A stretch of 54,950 nt of DNA from an uncultured Acetatifactor sp. (GCF_910585425.1 NZ_CAJUCP010000038.1:1-54950), one strand, 5' to 3'; shown: positions 43,586 through 52,707, counted from the stretch's first letter. Notes: generated by a model not told the origin, from the letters alone. Made by a program: numbers and translations.

Positions 43586-44935
43586 ATGGAAAGAGAGCGA
43601 AAGGGAAAAGCGGGAAGGCCTGGCCGGGAAGGAAGAGGCTGGAAGAAGGAGCCTCGGCTTGTGGGATGGATGAAGAAGGGGATTCTGGCGGAATGCCTGC
43701 TTTTGGCGGTATTCGCTGGAGTGTCATTCTATCAGGAGCAGAGTAGCGCATCCAGGGAGAGCTCATCCGCATCCGGGGGAAGCGCATCCGTTTCTAAGGG
43801 AAACGCCGGCAGCAAGGTGCTTTTCGTGGAGGATGACTACATAAAGTGGGTGGACTTCACCGTATCCTATGAAGCCCTCTGCCAGGCTTACGAATGGGAC
43901 GTGGAGACCCATGGGACGGAGCATGAAATCGACTGGGTGGAGCTTCTGGCCTATGCGGCGGCGAAGACAGGCGGAGAGTTCGGAAAGGATGCTCTGAAGA
44001 CCATGGATAAGGCCGCGGAGAAGCTTTCGGAGGGGGAGGCTACCATGGAAGAGCTGACGGAAGACCTGAAATATTATGACTATTACAGGGAAGCCTACGA
44101 TGCGGCCATCGGCGGGCTGGTGGGGGAATACTGGGAGCAGGCGCCGGATGCCGGAGGAAGCGCCGGGCGGACAGAAGGGCAGACGGCGGATAGCGCGGGG
44201 AGCGGAGCAGCAGGGCAGGAGCAGACAGGGGGCGCGGAAAGGGAAGGATATGTGGAGCGGTATGGATTAAAGGGGTATTTTCCGCTGGCCAGGGGGTTCG
44301 ACTATACGCATTATGATGATTTCGGGGTAGGGAGGAGTTATGGGTATCAGAGGAAGCATTTGGGACATGACATGATGGGGTTGGTAGGGACGCCTGTAAT
44401 GGCAATCGAGTCCGGGGTGGTGGAGGCCCTGGGGTGGAACCAGTACGGGGGGTGGCGGATTGGGATACGCAGCTTTGACGGGAAGCGGTATTATTATTAC
44501 GCGCATTTGAGGCAGAATTATCCTTATGCGGAGGGGCTGCAGGAGGGCAGCGTGGTGACGGCGGGGGATGTGATTGGGTATATGGGGCATACCGGGTACA
44601 GTGCGAAGGAGAATGTGAATAATATCAAGATTGTGCATCTGCATTGGGGGCTGCAGCTGATTTTTGATGAGTCGCAGAAAGAGGGGAATAATGAGATTTG
44701 GATTGATGTGTACCCGCTGACGCGGTTTTTGGCGAAGCATACCCAGGCGGCTGCCAAGGTGGAGGGGACGAAGGAGTGGAAGAGGACGGTGGATATTGTG
44801 GATCCGATGGTGGAGGAGTATGAGGCAGGGCATCTTGAAGAAATAAGAGCACCGATGAGGGAGGAGGCTCTGGAATGGGATGAACTATCGAAAGTACAAC
44901 CGGAAGGTTCGGAGGAGCAGAAAGTGACACAGTGA
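43586..44935 (+). CDS. M23 (LytM-like) metallopeptidase, 3' end altered by an insertion
   Basis: In this 449-residue protein a basic N-terminus precedes one TM helix (about 33-50, GILAECLLLAVFAGV), so it is anchored with its peptidase outside. Zn-binding residues are H261 and D262 in HLGHDMMG and the HLHWG pair around H353. A Ser/Gly/Gln-rich linker precedes the domain. ATG 43586 follows TTGGAG; the longer frame runs through the hpf terminator. The last 34 residues after VEEYEAG look foreign: a second copy of the VEEYEAG coding DNA, ending KEIQ-stop, lies at 51866, beyond the defence operon. Confidence 0.87.
   Translation: MERERKGKAGRPGREGRGWKKEPRLVGWMKKGILAECLLLAVFAGVSFYQEQSSASRESSSASGGSASVSKGNAGSKVLFVEDDYIKWVDFTVSYEALCQAYEWDVETHGTEHEIDWVELLAYAAAKTGGEFGKDALKTMDKAAEKLSEGEATMEELTEDLKYYDYYREAYDAAIGGLVGEYWEQAPDAGGSAGRTEGQTADSAGSGAAGQEQTGGAEREGYVERYGLKGYFPLARGFDYTHYDDFGVGRSYGYQRKHLGHDMMGLVGTPVMAIESGVVEALGWNQYGGWRIGIRSFDGKRYYYYAHLRQNYPYAEGLQEGSVVTAGDVIGYMGHTGYSAKENVNNIKIVHLHWGLQLIFDESQKEGNNEIWIDVYPLTRFLAKHTQAAAKVEGTKEWKRTVDIVDPMVEEYEAGHLEEIRAPMREEALEWDELSKVQPEGSEEQKVTQ
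44809..44830 (+). repeat. Left direct repeat flanking the defence operon
   Basis: GGTGGAGGAGTATGAGGC followed by AGGG lies within the 3' end of the M23 gene. The copy at 51866-51887 is identical over 18 bases and 21 of 22 overall. Confidence 0.8.
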
Positions 44936-45004
44936 ACTGTGGAGATAATGGCAAGCAACATTTTGCGGTATAAAAACCAGATAAAAAGGAAAAGAGGAGT
45001 ATTG

Positions 45005-45039
45005 TGCCACAAACCGTGAAAAAGTCAGGGTTTGTGGCA
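45005..45039 (+). terminator. Hairpin after the M23 gene
   Basis: TGCCACAAACC (45005-45015) and GGTTTGTGGCA (45029-45039) form a perfect 11-bp stem followed by TTATATT. Confidence 0.65.
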
Positions 45040-45068
45040 TTATATTACAGATAATCAGGGGTCTTGCA

Positions 45069-45236
45069 ATGCTTGTTAACTTGGATTTTTCCAGTCCAGC
45101 AGTAAATCAGAGATTATGGACATTATTAAGAAATACGGAAGGGGCATTAGAAGCTTCAACAAATTTTGCCCGTTTTTATGATATTACTCAAAATAGTCGC
45201 ACAAAAACAACAATTTTTATAAGGTTGCAGACATAG
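45069..45236 (+). CDS. Possible small gene or gene remnant
   Basis: The 55-residue frame runs MLVNLDFSSPAVNQRLW, LLRNTEGALEASTNFARFY, then DITQNSRTKTTIFIRLQ. The residue mix looks protein-like, but the Shine-Dalgarno (AGGGG) is weak and no family is recognised. It lies at the left edge of the defence operon; its last codons overlap that operon's promoter. Confidence 0.25.
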   Translation: MLVNLDFSSPAVNQRLWTLLRNTEGALEASTNFARFYDITQNSRTKTTIFIRLQT

Positions 45237-45254
45237 TTTGCGGTATGATATACT
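45225..45254 (+). promoter_or_regulatory. Promoter of the nitrilase-SMC-AlbA operon
   Basis: TTGCAG (45225-45230), an 18-bp spacer, then TATACT (45249-45254), about 105 bp before the first gene. Confidence 0.6.
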
Positions 45255-45359
45255 AAAGTCAATGGATAAAGTGAGACAGATAATTGCTTAACAGTTTCTC
45301 TGCTTGAGTAGCTAGAGCTGGGTTTATGTATATACGATAGATAGGGGAATCAAAGGAAA

Positions 45360-47138
45360 ATGGGTGTAAAATATACGAAATTATCAGAATACGAAGAGCT
45401 GAAGGAGACTTCCCTACAAGTATGTAATAGTGAGAGCGAACATTTTAGTGTTATGCAGTATAAAGCGCAGGGAATCTTGTTTTATTCCCATGAAAGGGGA
45501 ATGTATTCTGAAAATGTCGAGGAACAAAAAGGGCAGGTAGAGGCCTTTCTGAAGCTTGCACGGAAAAAAGGCGTTGATTTGGCGATTTCACCGGAGGCAT
45601 CTGTCCCATGGGAGATTGCGGAAAAAATTCTGGAAGGAAATTTGAAGCCGCCAAGAAAAGGAAAGCTTTGGTTTCTGGGGATGGAAGGGATTTCTTTGGA
45701 TGATTTCGAAGAGACTTTGGATGAATGGAACAAAAAGGATAATATTGTAATCATCAACTCTCAGATGGGAAATTTGAGCAAGCATATAAATGCCGCAATC
45801 TACTTCTTTATAACAGAAGCTGATAAGCTGGCGGTTATAATTCAGGCCAAAATAGGCGGTATGAAAGATGTTTCCTTTGAGCATGAACAAAATGATTTGT
45901 CTGCCGGAAGTGAAATATTCCTTTTAGATTTGAACGGAACAGAAACGGCGCAGAATGTAATAGGCGGTATGATATGTGCAGATATTTTTCACATCAATAG
46001 GACAGATTTTTGCAGGAATTTTCACGGAAAAACACCGCTGATTCTGCATATTCAAATGAATCCGAAACCATATTATAAAGAGATGGCAAGTTTTCGAGAT
46101 ACTTTTTTCCGTGATTCAGAAATCAGAGGATCTCAGGTTATAACTGCAAATTGGGGAAGGTATACTTCTATCATACAGGAAGGAAGTCCGGCTGATGAAA
46201 AACGAAAAGGATATGCGGATTCGGGAAGCACGGTGTATATGGATTTGCGGCTTAATCATGGAACCTATGATTTTCATGACATTTTAAAAGACCGTTTTAT
46301 AAAACATATGGGTGAAGTGCAGCAAAGCGGATTCGAGTATTTTTTAACGGAGAAGTACGAAATATGGAAGCTTCAGGAGGCGATTGATGTCGTAATTTAT
46401 AGGATGAAGAAAGGGTTCTGTCTAACCGGACCGGGAATTACAATGAGACAACAGATGCCGTTTGTTGTGGAACGATACAGATATGACGATAAAGATGATT
46501 TAATGGCAAGTTCGGAAAAGGACTGTGATTGCACTGAGATGCAGGAGGTATTTGAAATCTTTGATAATAAATGTGAGGATATGGGACTCTGTGCAGATAA
46601 AAGATGCACGGAATGCAGAAGATTTTATGTGGATTCATTGATTAGCCTGTGTTTGGGCGAGGAAGTATATGAGGAATACAGGGCGCCCGGAGAAAAGTCC
46701 CAAAGAGCTGTCCAGACCTTATATCAGGACTGCAAGGACGCAAATAAGAAATTATTGCTGAAAGAGCTTGTAGAAGAATTGCTGAAAGGATGTCTGCCGG
46801 AACGCTTTGGAGATTTCAATCAAAAGAACTCATTTGTATTTGCCATCAATGATGATTGTGCGAGAAACGGGAGCAATTATAGGTATAATCTGAGCCTGAA
46901 AAGCAAAGGGCATAGCATTAGAAGGCTGTTGGTGGCCTATATAGGGCATACGGATTTGGCAACCGTACGGAAGCGCTTTTCCGATTTGCAGAGGAGCATT
47001 CATGAAGATATGCAGGATAAGGTTTTGCTATATTATTCGGACAGTCGGGGAATCAGAGCCTATGACGAGCCATATATAGAGGAAAGCATACTGAAAGACA
47101 ATAGCGATTATAGCAAGGATATCGAATCCTTTACATAG
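45360..47138 (+). CDS. Nitrilase-superfamily protein of a putative defence operon
   Basis: This 592-residue protein has residues about 25-330 fitting the carbon-nitrogen hydrolase fold with its E-K-C triad: E79 (AISPEAS), K164 (IQAKIGG) and C206 (GGMICADIF). The remaining 260 residues are unrecognised, with a Cys cluster at about 393-425 (CDC...C...C...CTEC) that may bind metal. Nitrilase domains occur as effectors in some defence proteins (e.g. RT-nitrilase fusions of DRT type 1). It is first in an operon with a Rad50-like ATPase after 10 bp and an AlbA_2 protein. AAAGGAAA precedes the ATG. AT-rich, unlike genes before 44.8 kb. The substrate is unknown. Confidence 0.75.
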   Translation: MGVKYTKLSEYEELKETSLQVCNSESEHFSVMQYKAQGILFYSHERGMYSENVEEQKGQVEAFLKLARKKGVDLAISPEASVPWEIAEKILEGNLKPPRKGKLWFLGMEGISLDDFEETLDEWNKKDNIVIINSQMGNLSKHINAAIYFFITEADKLAVIIQAKIGGMKDVSFEHEQNDLSAGSEIFLLDLNGTETAQNVIGGMICADIFHINRTDFCRNFHGKTPLILHIQMNPKPYYKEMASFRDTFFRDSEIRGSQVITANWGRYTSIIQEGSPADEKRKGYADSGSTVYMDLRLNHGTYDFHDILKDRFIKHMGEVQQSGFEYFLTEKYEIWKLQEAIDVVIYRMKKGFCLTGPGITMRQQMPFVVERYRYDDKDDLMASSEKDCDCTEMQEVFEIFDNKCEDMGLCADKRCTECRRFYVDSLISLCLGEEVYEEYRAPGEKSQRAVQTLYQDCKDANKKLLLKELVEELLKGCLPERFGDFNQKNSFVFAINDDCARNGSNYRYNLSLKSKGHSIRRLLVAYIGHTDLATVRKRFSDLQRSIHEDMQDKVLLYYSDSRGIRAYDEPYIEESILKDNSDYSKDIESFT

Positions 47139-47148
47139 GGGGAAGACA

Positions 47149-50100
47149 ATGACAGAAATCAGGAGTTTACTGGAAAAGTATAATATAGCCGTACAGAGGG
47201 ATGAGGAATTGGAAATCCCTCATATTTTGTATGAGCGCAGGGGGCTTGATGGTAAAGTTGTCATTTCTAAAAATTTCATAGTGGAATATGAAATGCTCCT
47301 GCAGAAGGAATATATCAGACCGGAACAATTAGAGGAAAGCTTTTATCAATTTGAAAAAAGGTTCTTCTCAAAATATTTCTTTCGGGAAGATACGGATTTA
47401 AAATGGAATTATTATCTCATCTTAATTATAGGGGAAAATGCGGAAGAGGATGCTGTGTGCCAGTTAGAGAACGATGACAAGTTCCTGCGCAAACTGGTAA
47501 TGACGACGGAAGAATTCGACATTTATCTGGGACATGGCGGCACAAGGCTGGGGGACGGGAAAGAAGATATCATGGGGATAGACACCTACGGGGAATGGCA
47601 GAGAAATCTGAGTTCCTTAGAGCTGGAAGGAATATTGACGTATTCCTATGCGAGCAGTAAAGTGGAGGATTATATAGACAAGAAAATCGGTATCAGGCTT
47701 CCGGGAAAACCGATTTCAAATTGGAATAATACAAGGAGCAAAAGCTCTAAATATCTTGTGAAACAAATAGATTGCCTTAGTTTGAAAAAGTTCAGGGAGC
47801 ATTGCCTGCAGGATAATACCGAGCTGTCACTGTCCAGGGTGAATCTGTTCTCGGGAGGGAATGGTTCCGGTAAAAGCAGTCTGTGTTCGGCTATTGAGTA
47901 TGCCATGACCGGAGAAATTTCTGGAAAATCGGAGGAAGGGACCGCCGCTGTCAAAATTAAGAATAGAGAAGGAAAGCAGGAACTATTAAAATCGGAAGTA
48001 CCCTCAAAAGAAAAGCACCAACTGGACCGTCTATGGTACGGAACGACTACAACAGCACGCAATAGCCTTTTAAACAGACACTTTCATGTGTTCAATTATC
48101 TGGGATTAGAAGCATCAAAGGAATACATATCGGAACTGGAAATCAATGAGTTGGTCAAGAATGTGTTGTTCGGCACGGAAGTAACGGAAGCAGAAAAAAA
48201 GATGCAGCGGTACGGGAAGGAATTTGCAGACAGGAAAAAGACATATGACAAACAGGTAAAAGAGATTGTTGTAGAAATAGGAAAGTATACAGAAAGGGCT
48301 GGGGGAACAGAGGAACTGCCCAAGACACAAATACTGAGTTCGCTTCAGCGTCTGGGATATAAAAAATATAGAGAAGCTGATGCAGCAATGAAAGATGATG
48401 CATTCCTGGAGAAATACTTGGAGTTGTGTGCGCAATACCAAAAATCAGCACAACAGCTGTTACAATTATGTAATGAAAAAGAGAATGGGATGCGGATGGC
48501 CGAGGAGAAAGCCGCATGGCAGACGAAACGGGTAAAGTATCAACTATACAGAGAAAACGAGGAGAAATGCAGTAATCTTCGTCAAAAACTGGAAAAAGCC
48601 AAAAGATTGAAAAAGGAATATAGCGAAAAATTATCGAAAGTGGACAGCCTGTATCAGCGTGGAGAAGGGATGGAGGGATACTTCTCCAACCCATGGAGCT
48701 TTCGGGAATTGGACAATACATACAGGCAAAACGGCATGAGAAAAGACGAATTATTGCGGTGGTTCGAAAATTATCAAAATATTTCGTATGTACAGGAGGA
48801 CATTGCGCAATTAGAGGGAAAAATAGAAGTACAGGAGACAGAAATCAGAAAAATCTGTCAGAGCATTGAGGGGATATCCAAAGAGATTGAGGTACAAAAG
48901 GGATTGAGGGACAGTCTGGATGTGGTAATGCAGGAGATATATTCCATATCGGAGCGTTATAGCATTCTTCAGCCTGATGCTTCCCGGTGCCCCATGTGCG
49001 GTGCGGATTATAAGGATAGGACGGCTCTGGCAGAGGCTTTGAAAAAGCATAAAGAATATGAGGAAGCGGACAATAGAGCATTCCGCCTATTGCTAGACTC
49101 CCGGGCAGAAAAAGAGCAGGCGCTGAAAGGCCAAACGAATGCATTGCAGGAAATGAAAGGGAGAATGGAAAGGGCCAGGAAAAAGCAGCGTGCGATTGTA
49201 TATGTAAGGGATATGCTCGGCATAGACCAGAATATAGGCAGCGAGGAAATTGAGAAGATTGCCAGGGACGAACTGAAGAGACTGCAGACTTGGATGGAGC
49301 AGCGTGCAAGGGCATGGGACTATGGGAAAATAGTGTTGGGCAGTGCTGAATTTGCAGAATATGATGAAAATCTGGAATGGATGGAGTATCTCCGCAAAAT
49401 GGCCCGGGAGCTGATAGGAAAAATAGAAAACGAAACCGTACAGATAAAACAGTGGGAAATGCAGGAACGGGAACTAAACCGGCAATTGACAGAGGAAGAC
49501 GGCGTTTTCCCCACAGACAGATGGAAAGAGTTTCAGGTGAAGATGTCCGCATATGAAGATTTGGCATTAGAGTGGGATATTGCGATAGATATGCCCTTGC
49601 TGCAATGGGCAAAAGAGTTCGGGCGTTTTGGGCAGAACGTTGAATACGCACGGGACATTCATAGAAAGCAGAAAGAATATACAGAAGGGAGAGTATATAT
49701 TGAAAAACTGCAGAAAGATAAGGAACAGTTGGAGAAAAAAAGCAAAAGATGTGAAGAAGCCTATAGCCTGATCAGCAGTCAGAAAAAACTGGAAGATTTC
49801 ATGATGGACTTTTTGCGGGAAAACGAAAAGCAGATAGAATTGTTTTTCAAAATACTCCACAGGCCTAAAGAATTCGGCACATTGAACATAAATGACGGAA
49901 AAATCAGTATTGTCAGAAACAGTAATGGAAGCATGGTGGAAAGCACGCAGATGAGTACCGGACAGAGAATGGCGCTTGCGTTTTCTATTATGATAACACT
50001 GCATAAAAATGCGCCGAATGCGCCGGGATTCCTTATGCTGGACGAACCGGTGGCAAATCTGGATGACATGCATGTGCTGAATCTAATTGATTTGCTGAGA

Positions 50101-50289
50101 GAGCTTGCCATAAATGGAACGCAGATTATCATAACTACAGCCGACAGGCAGATGGCAAAGTATTGGCGGCGGAAATTCAGTTTCTTTCAGAATGAATATA
50201 CACATTATGAGCTGATAAGAAAGGGAAGCGAGAAGACGGTTATCAAGGAGAACCATTATAGTTTTGACAAGAAAAATGCAATGGAGTGA
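47149..50289 (+). CDS. Rad50/SMC-like ABC ATPase with CxxC hook
   Basis: The 1046-residue protein begins with an unrecognised 210-residue N-terminal domain, then the ATPase head with Walker A GGNGSGKSS (about 236-244). Long coiled coils run to the hook motif CPMC at about 614-617 (ASRCPMCGADY) and return. The C-terminal head has signature MSTGQRMALAF (about 935) and Walker B FLMLDEPVANLDD (D965/E966). The CxxC hook implies zinc-mediated dimerisation as in Rad50. GGGGGAAG precedes the ATG. Placement in an operon after a nitrilase suggests it senses DNA or its ends and triggers the enzyme (inference). Confidence 0.85.
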   Translation: MTEIRSLLEKYNIAVQRDEELEIPHILYERRGLDGKVVISKNFIVEYEMLLQKEYIRPEQLEESFYQFEKRFFSKYFFREDTDLKWNYYLILIIGENAEEDAVCQLENDDKFLRKLVMTTEEFDIYLGHGGTRLGDGKEDIMGIDTYGEWQRNLSSLELEGILTYSYASSKVEDYIDKKIGIRLPGKPISNWNNTRSKSSKYLVKQIDCLSLKKFREHCLQDNTELSLSRVNLFSGGNGSGKSSLCSAIEYAMTGEISGKSEEGTAAVKIKNREGKQELLKSEVPSKEKHQLDRLWYGTTTTARNSLLNRHFHVFNYLGLEASKEYISELEINELVKNVLFGTEVTEAEKKMQRYGKEFADRKKTYDKQVKEIVVEIGKYTERAGGTEELPKTQILSSLQRLGYKKYREADAAMKDDAFLEKYLELCAQYQKSAQQLLQLCNEKENGMRMAEEKAAWQTKRVKYQLYRENEEKCSNLRQKLEKAKRLKKEYSEKLSKVDSLYQRGEGMEGYFSNPWSFRELDNTYRQNGMRKDELLRWFENYQNISYVQEDIAQLEGKIEVQETEIRKICQSIEGISKEIEVQKGLRDSLDVVMQEIYSISERYSILQPDASRCPMCGADYKDRTALAEALKKHKEYEEADNRAFRLLLDSRAEKEQALKGQTNALQEMKGRMERARKKQRAIVYVRDMLGIDQNIGSEEIEKIARDELKRLQTWMEQRARAWDYGKIVLGSAEFAEYDENLEWMEYLRKMARELIGKIENETVQIKQWEMQERELNRQLTEEDGVFPTDRWKEFQVKMSAYEDLALEWDIAIDMPLLQWAKEFGRFGQNVEYARDIHRKQKEYTEGRVYIEKLQKDKEQLEKKSKRCEEAYSLISSQKKLEDFMMDFLRENEKQIELFFKILHRPKEFGTLNINDGKISIVRNSNGSMVESTQMSTGQRMALAFSIMITLHKNAPNAPGFLMLDEPVANLDDMHVLNLIDLLRELAINGTQIIITTADRQMAKYWRRKFSFFQNEYTHYELIRKGSEKTVIKENHYSFDKKNAME

Positions 50290-50332
50290 TGGCAGCGAGG
50301 GCAATCGGCAGAAAGTGCAGAGAGGAAAGAAA

Positions 50333-51796
50333 ATGACGCTTGATGAGATAAAGAAAGGTGAATCAAAAAATGTAGAATTTAAAGTACAGCTTCCGGACGA
50401 CAGTAAAAAGTACGTGAAGACAATTGTTGCATATGCAAATACATCAGGCGGCAGGCTGCTTATCGGCGTGGATGATACAACGAAAGATATCATCGGCGTA
50501 GAACCCAGTTCAGTCTTTCAGATTATGGATAAAATTGCCAATGCGGTTTCCGATATGTGTGCGCCGCAGATTGTTCCGGATATCACTTTTCAGACCGTAG
50601 AGGGAAAATGTATTGTTCAGGTAGAAATCTACCCAGGACAGAACAGGCCGTATTATATCCGAAGCCTGGGAAAGGAGAACGGGACATATATCCGCGTGGC
50701 AGGAACCAGCAGGCCAGCAGACGAGGCAGTATTAAAGGATTTGGAGTACCAGGGAGCAGGCAAGTCCTTTGATGAGCTTATCAATGTGGAAACAGATTAT
50801 AGCGAGGAAAGTGCGCTGCAATTATGCAGTGACATTAGAAGGTATATTGCGCAGTCAAGAGAAATCCCTGTGGGTAAAGTAAGGGAAATAACCGTCGTTA
50901 ACCTGGAGAACTGGGGGATTATAAGGAAATCCGGGGAGAGCTATCTGCCGACAAATGCTTTTATACTCCTTACAAAAAATACGTTCCGGTTTGCCAAAAT
51001 ACAGTGTGCATTATTCAAAGGGGAAAACAGGGCAGTGTTCGTTGACCGAAGGGAGTTTGACGGCCCTGTCTATGACCAGATAGAAGAGGCATACCAATTT
51101 GTGCTCAAGCATATCAATCTCGGGGCAACGATTGATGGAATTGTCCGGAAGGACAGATATGAGCTGCCGCCGGAAAGCATTCGTGAGGCAATCATAAATT
51201 CCGTATGCCACCGGTGCTATCTGGAGCATTCCTGTGTGCAGATTGCGATTTATGACAATAGGGTGGAGATAACATCTCCAGGTATGCTGTACGGCGGTTT
51301 GACAATGGAGCAGGCGATAGCAGGACGCTCGAAAATCCGCAATGTATGTATCGCAGAGGTTTTTAGCCGAATGGGGATTATTGAACAGTGGGGAACAGGG
51401 CTTCAGAGAATGATTCAGGGATGCAGGGAATATAGCGTTCGGGAACCGGAGTTTATTGATATGGGAGATGCTTTCCGGGTAAATTTCTATCGTTCTGGCA
51501 CAGAAACTGACATAGAAAATGGGAAAACTGGCACAGAAAACACAAAAACTGGCATACAAAGCAAAGAAACCGGCACAGAAATAAACCAATTGAGATTTCT
51601 AAACACTTTGTCCGAAACAGAAAGAAAAGTATTAGAATTTATAGTGGAAGATTCTGGTATTACGCAAAAAGAAATAGCGCAAAAAATGGGGATGTCCAAA
51701 AACGGCATAAGATATGCAATGGATAAATTAAAAGACAGAGGAATTCTTGAACGGGAGGGAGCTACGAAGAGGGGGAAATGGATTATCAATATATAG
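50333..51796 (+). CDS. AlbA_2/Schlafen-type ATP-binding putative regulator
   Basis: The 487-residue protein has an N-terminal AlbA_2 domain (about 1-120: ESKNVEFKVQLPDD, VAYANTSGGRLLIGV), a GHKL/HATPase_c_4-like region (about 290-380: PPESIREAIINSVCHR, IYDNRVEITSPG, WGTGLQRM) and a C-terminal winged helix (GITQKEIAQKMGMSKNGI). This is the COG2865 layout. A Thr/Gly repeat linker joins the last two. ATG 50333 follows AGAGGAAAG. Role uncertain: repressor of the operon, or nucleic-acid-binding third component. Confidence 0.82.
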   Translation: MTLDEIKKGESKNVEFKVQLPDDSKKYVKTIVAYANTSGGRLLIGVDDTTKDIIGVEPSSVFQIMDKIANAVSDMCAPQIVPDITFQTVEGKCIVQVEIYPGQNRPYYIRSLGKENGTYIRVAGTSRPADEAVLKDLEYQGAGKSFDELINVETDYSEESALQLCSDIRRYIAQSREIPVGKVREITVVNLENWGIIRKSGESYLPTNAFILLTKNTFRFAKIQCALFKGENRAVFVDRREFDGPVYDQIEEAYQFVLKHINLGATIDGIVRKDRYELPPESIREAIINSVCHRCYLEHSCVQIAIYDNRVEITSPGMLYGGLTMEQAIAGRSKIRNVCIAEVFSRMGIIEQWGTGLQRMIQGCREYSVREPEFIDMGDAFRVNFYRSGTETDIENGKTGTENTKTGIQSKETGTEINQLRFLNTLSETERKVLEFIVEDSGITQKEIAQKMGMSKNGIRYAMDKLKDRGILEREGATKRGKWIINI

Positions 51797-51865
51797 TGCA
51801 TTAAAAACAGCCGCCATGGTACGTTCTGTAGGTGTTAATCGCCTCAAAAAAGAAATAATTGATTA

Positions 51866-51887
51866 GGTGGAGGAGTATGAGGCGGGG
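51866..51887 (+). repeat. Right direct repeat: displaced M23 3' end
   Basis: GGTGGAGGAGTATGAGGC followed by GGGG. In the M23 frame it encodes VEEYEAG and continues KEIQ then TAA at 51900-51902; a TAG lies immediately upstream. It has the properties of the displaced original, or element-borne alternative, gene end. Confidence 0.8.
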
Positions 51888-51940
51888 AAGGAAATCCAGT
51901 AATCTAATCAGGAGCGTTATAGAAATTTCAGGATTATATC

Positions 51941-51972
51941 AAAGACAAGCATGTCCTCACCTGCTTGTCTTT
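51941..51972 (+). terminator. Hairpin after the defence operon
   Basis: AAAGACAAGCA and TGCTTGTCTTT form a perfect 11-bp stem with a 10-base loop. The T-run is only what the stem itself supplies. Confidence 0.6.
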
Positions 51973-52125
51973 GTAAAAATGAGTTAACATCTTGGTAGTT
52001 TAAGCAAATTGTCATTCGGAGTATCGTTTGGCTCCGAACGGACATACTTTTCTCCATTTGAACTAAGTGCAGGGTATAAGTTCGGATAGGGATTGATATT
52101 TACCTGAATGAAACAGACATAAATC

Positions 52126-52142
52126 CCCCAGCCGAGCTGGGG
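52126..52142 (+). repeat. IS200-like left-end hairpin
   Basis: CCCCAGC-CGA-GCTGGGG is a 7-bp stem with a 3-base loop. It lies about 107 bp upstream of tnpA, as in IS200 left ends, where such hairpins are recognised by the transposase. Confidence 0.55.
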
Positions 52143-52190
52143 AGACTAGCAGACGCAAGTGGCGATAAACGGAGTACCAGAAGAAAACCC

Positions 52191-52241
52191 CCGTTGTATA
52201 ATAGGTGCAGGTCTGGCAAACCGCACAAAATACAACGGAGG
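52191..52241 (+). promoter_or_regulatory. Stem that hides the tnpA ribosome-binding site
   Basis: CCGTTGTAT (52191-52199) pairs perfectly with ATACAACGG (52230-52238), whose end runs into the GGAGG Shine-Dalgarno (52237-52241). IS200 is known to repress its transposase this way. Confidence 0.6.
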
Positions 52242-52248
52242 TATATCC

Positions 52249-52684
52249 ATGGACAATCAAAGTTTATCACATAGTCGCTATAATTGCACGTACCATATCG
52301 TATTTATTCCAAGTGAGTTTTGTTCACTTTAATATCGGCGGAAAGTGATGTTTGGGGACTTGAGGCGGGAGGTAGGCGAAGCCATCGGTAAAGTATGCAA
52401 GACGGAAGGAGTCACAACCATAAAGGCAGCAACGCTGCCGGATCATGTGCATATGTATGTATCGATTCCGCCCAAGGAAAGCGTGGCGAAAGTAGTAGGG
52501 CGTATCAAGGGAAAAAGCGCCTTGATGCTTTTTGACAGGCATCCGGAATATAGAGACCGGAATAACCGCCATTTCTGGGCAAGGGGGGTATTACTGTGAG
52601 ACGGTAGGCAATGTAAACGGTGCAACGATAACAAAGTACATCAATGAGCAATATGAGAGGGATCGACTAGAAGGAGAGTCCTAA
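52249..52684 (+). pseudogene. IS200/IS605-family TnpA (Y1 HUH) transposase, broken
   Basis: The frame begins MDNQSLSHSRYNCTYHIVFI. The expected PKYRRKVMFG is interrupted by about six extra codons and a TAA. It then continues YRRKVMFGDLRREVGEAIG, with the HUH pair in LPDHVHMYVSI, to FWARG. A one-base shift in a run of six G at about 52584-52589 then puts YYCETVGNVNGAT and the catalytic-Tyr region TKYINEQ into another frame, ending at 52684. There are two independent lesions, so it is inactive. Confidence 0.82.
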
Positions 52685-52707
52685 ATGCAACTACAAAAGA
52701 AGCCGCT

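Larger units (their letters stand above)
51797..52125 (+). other. Region between the AlbA gene and the IS200 remnant
   Basis: No gene is visible. It holds the right direct repeat (51866) and a hairpin (51941). The rest is AT-rich without recognisable coding sequence. Confidence 0.5.
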
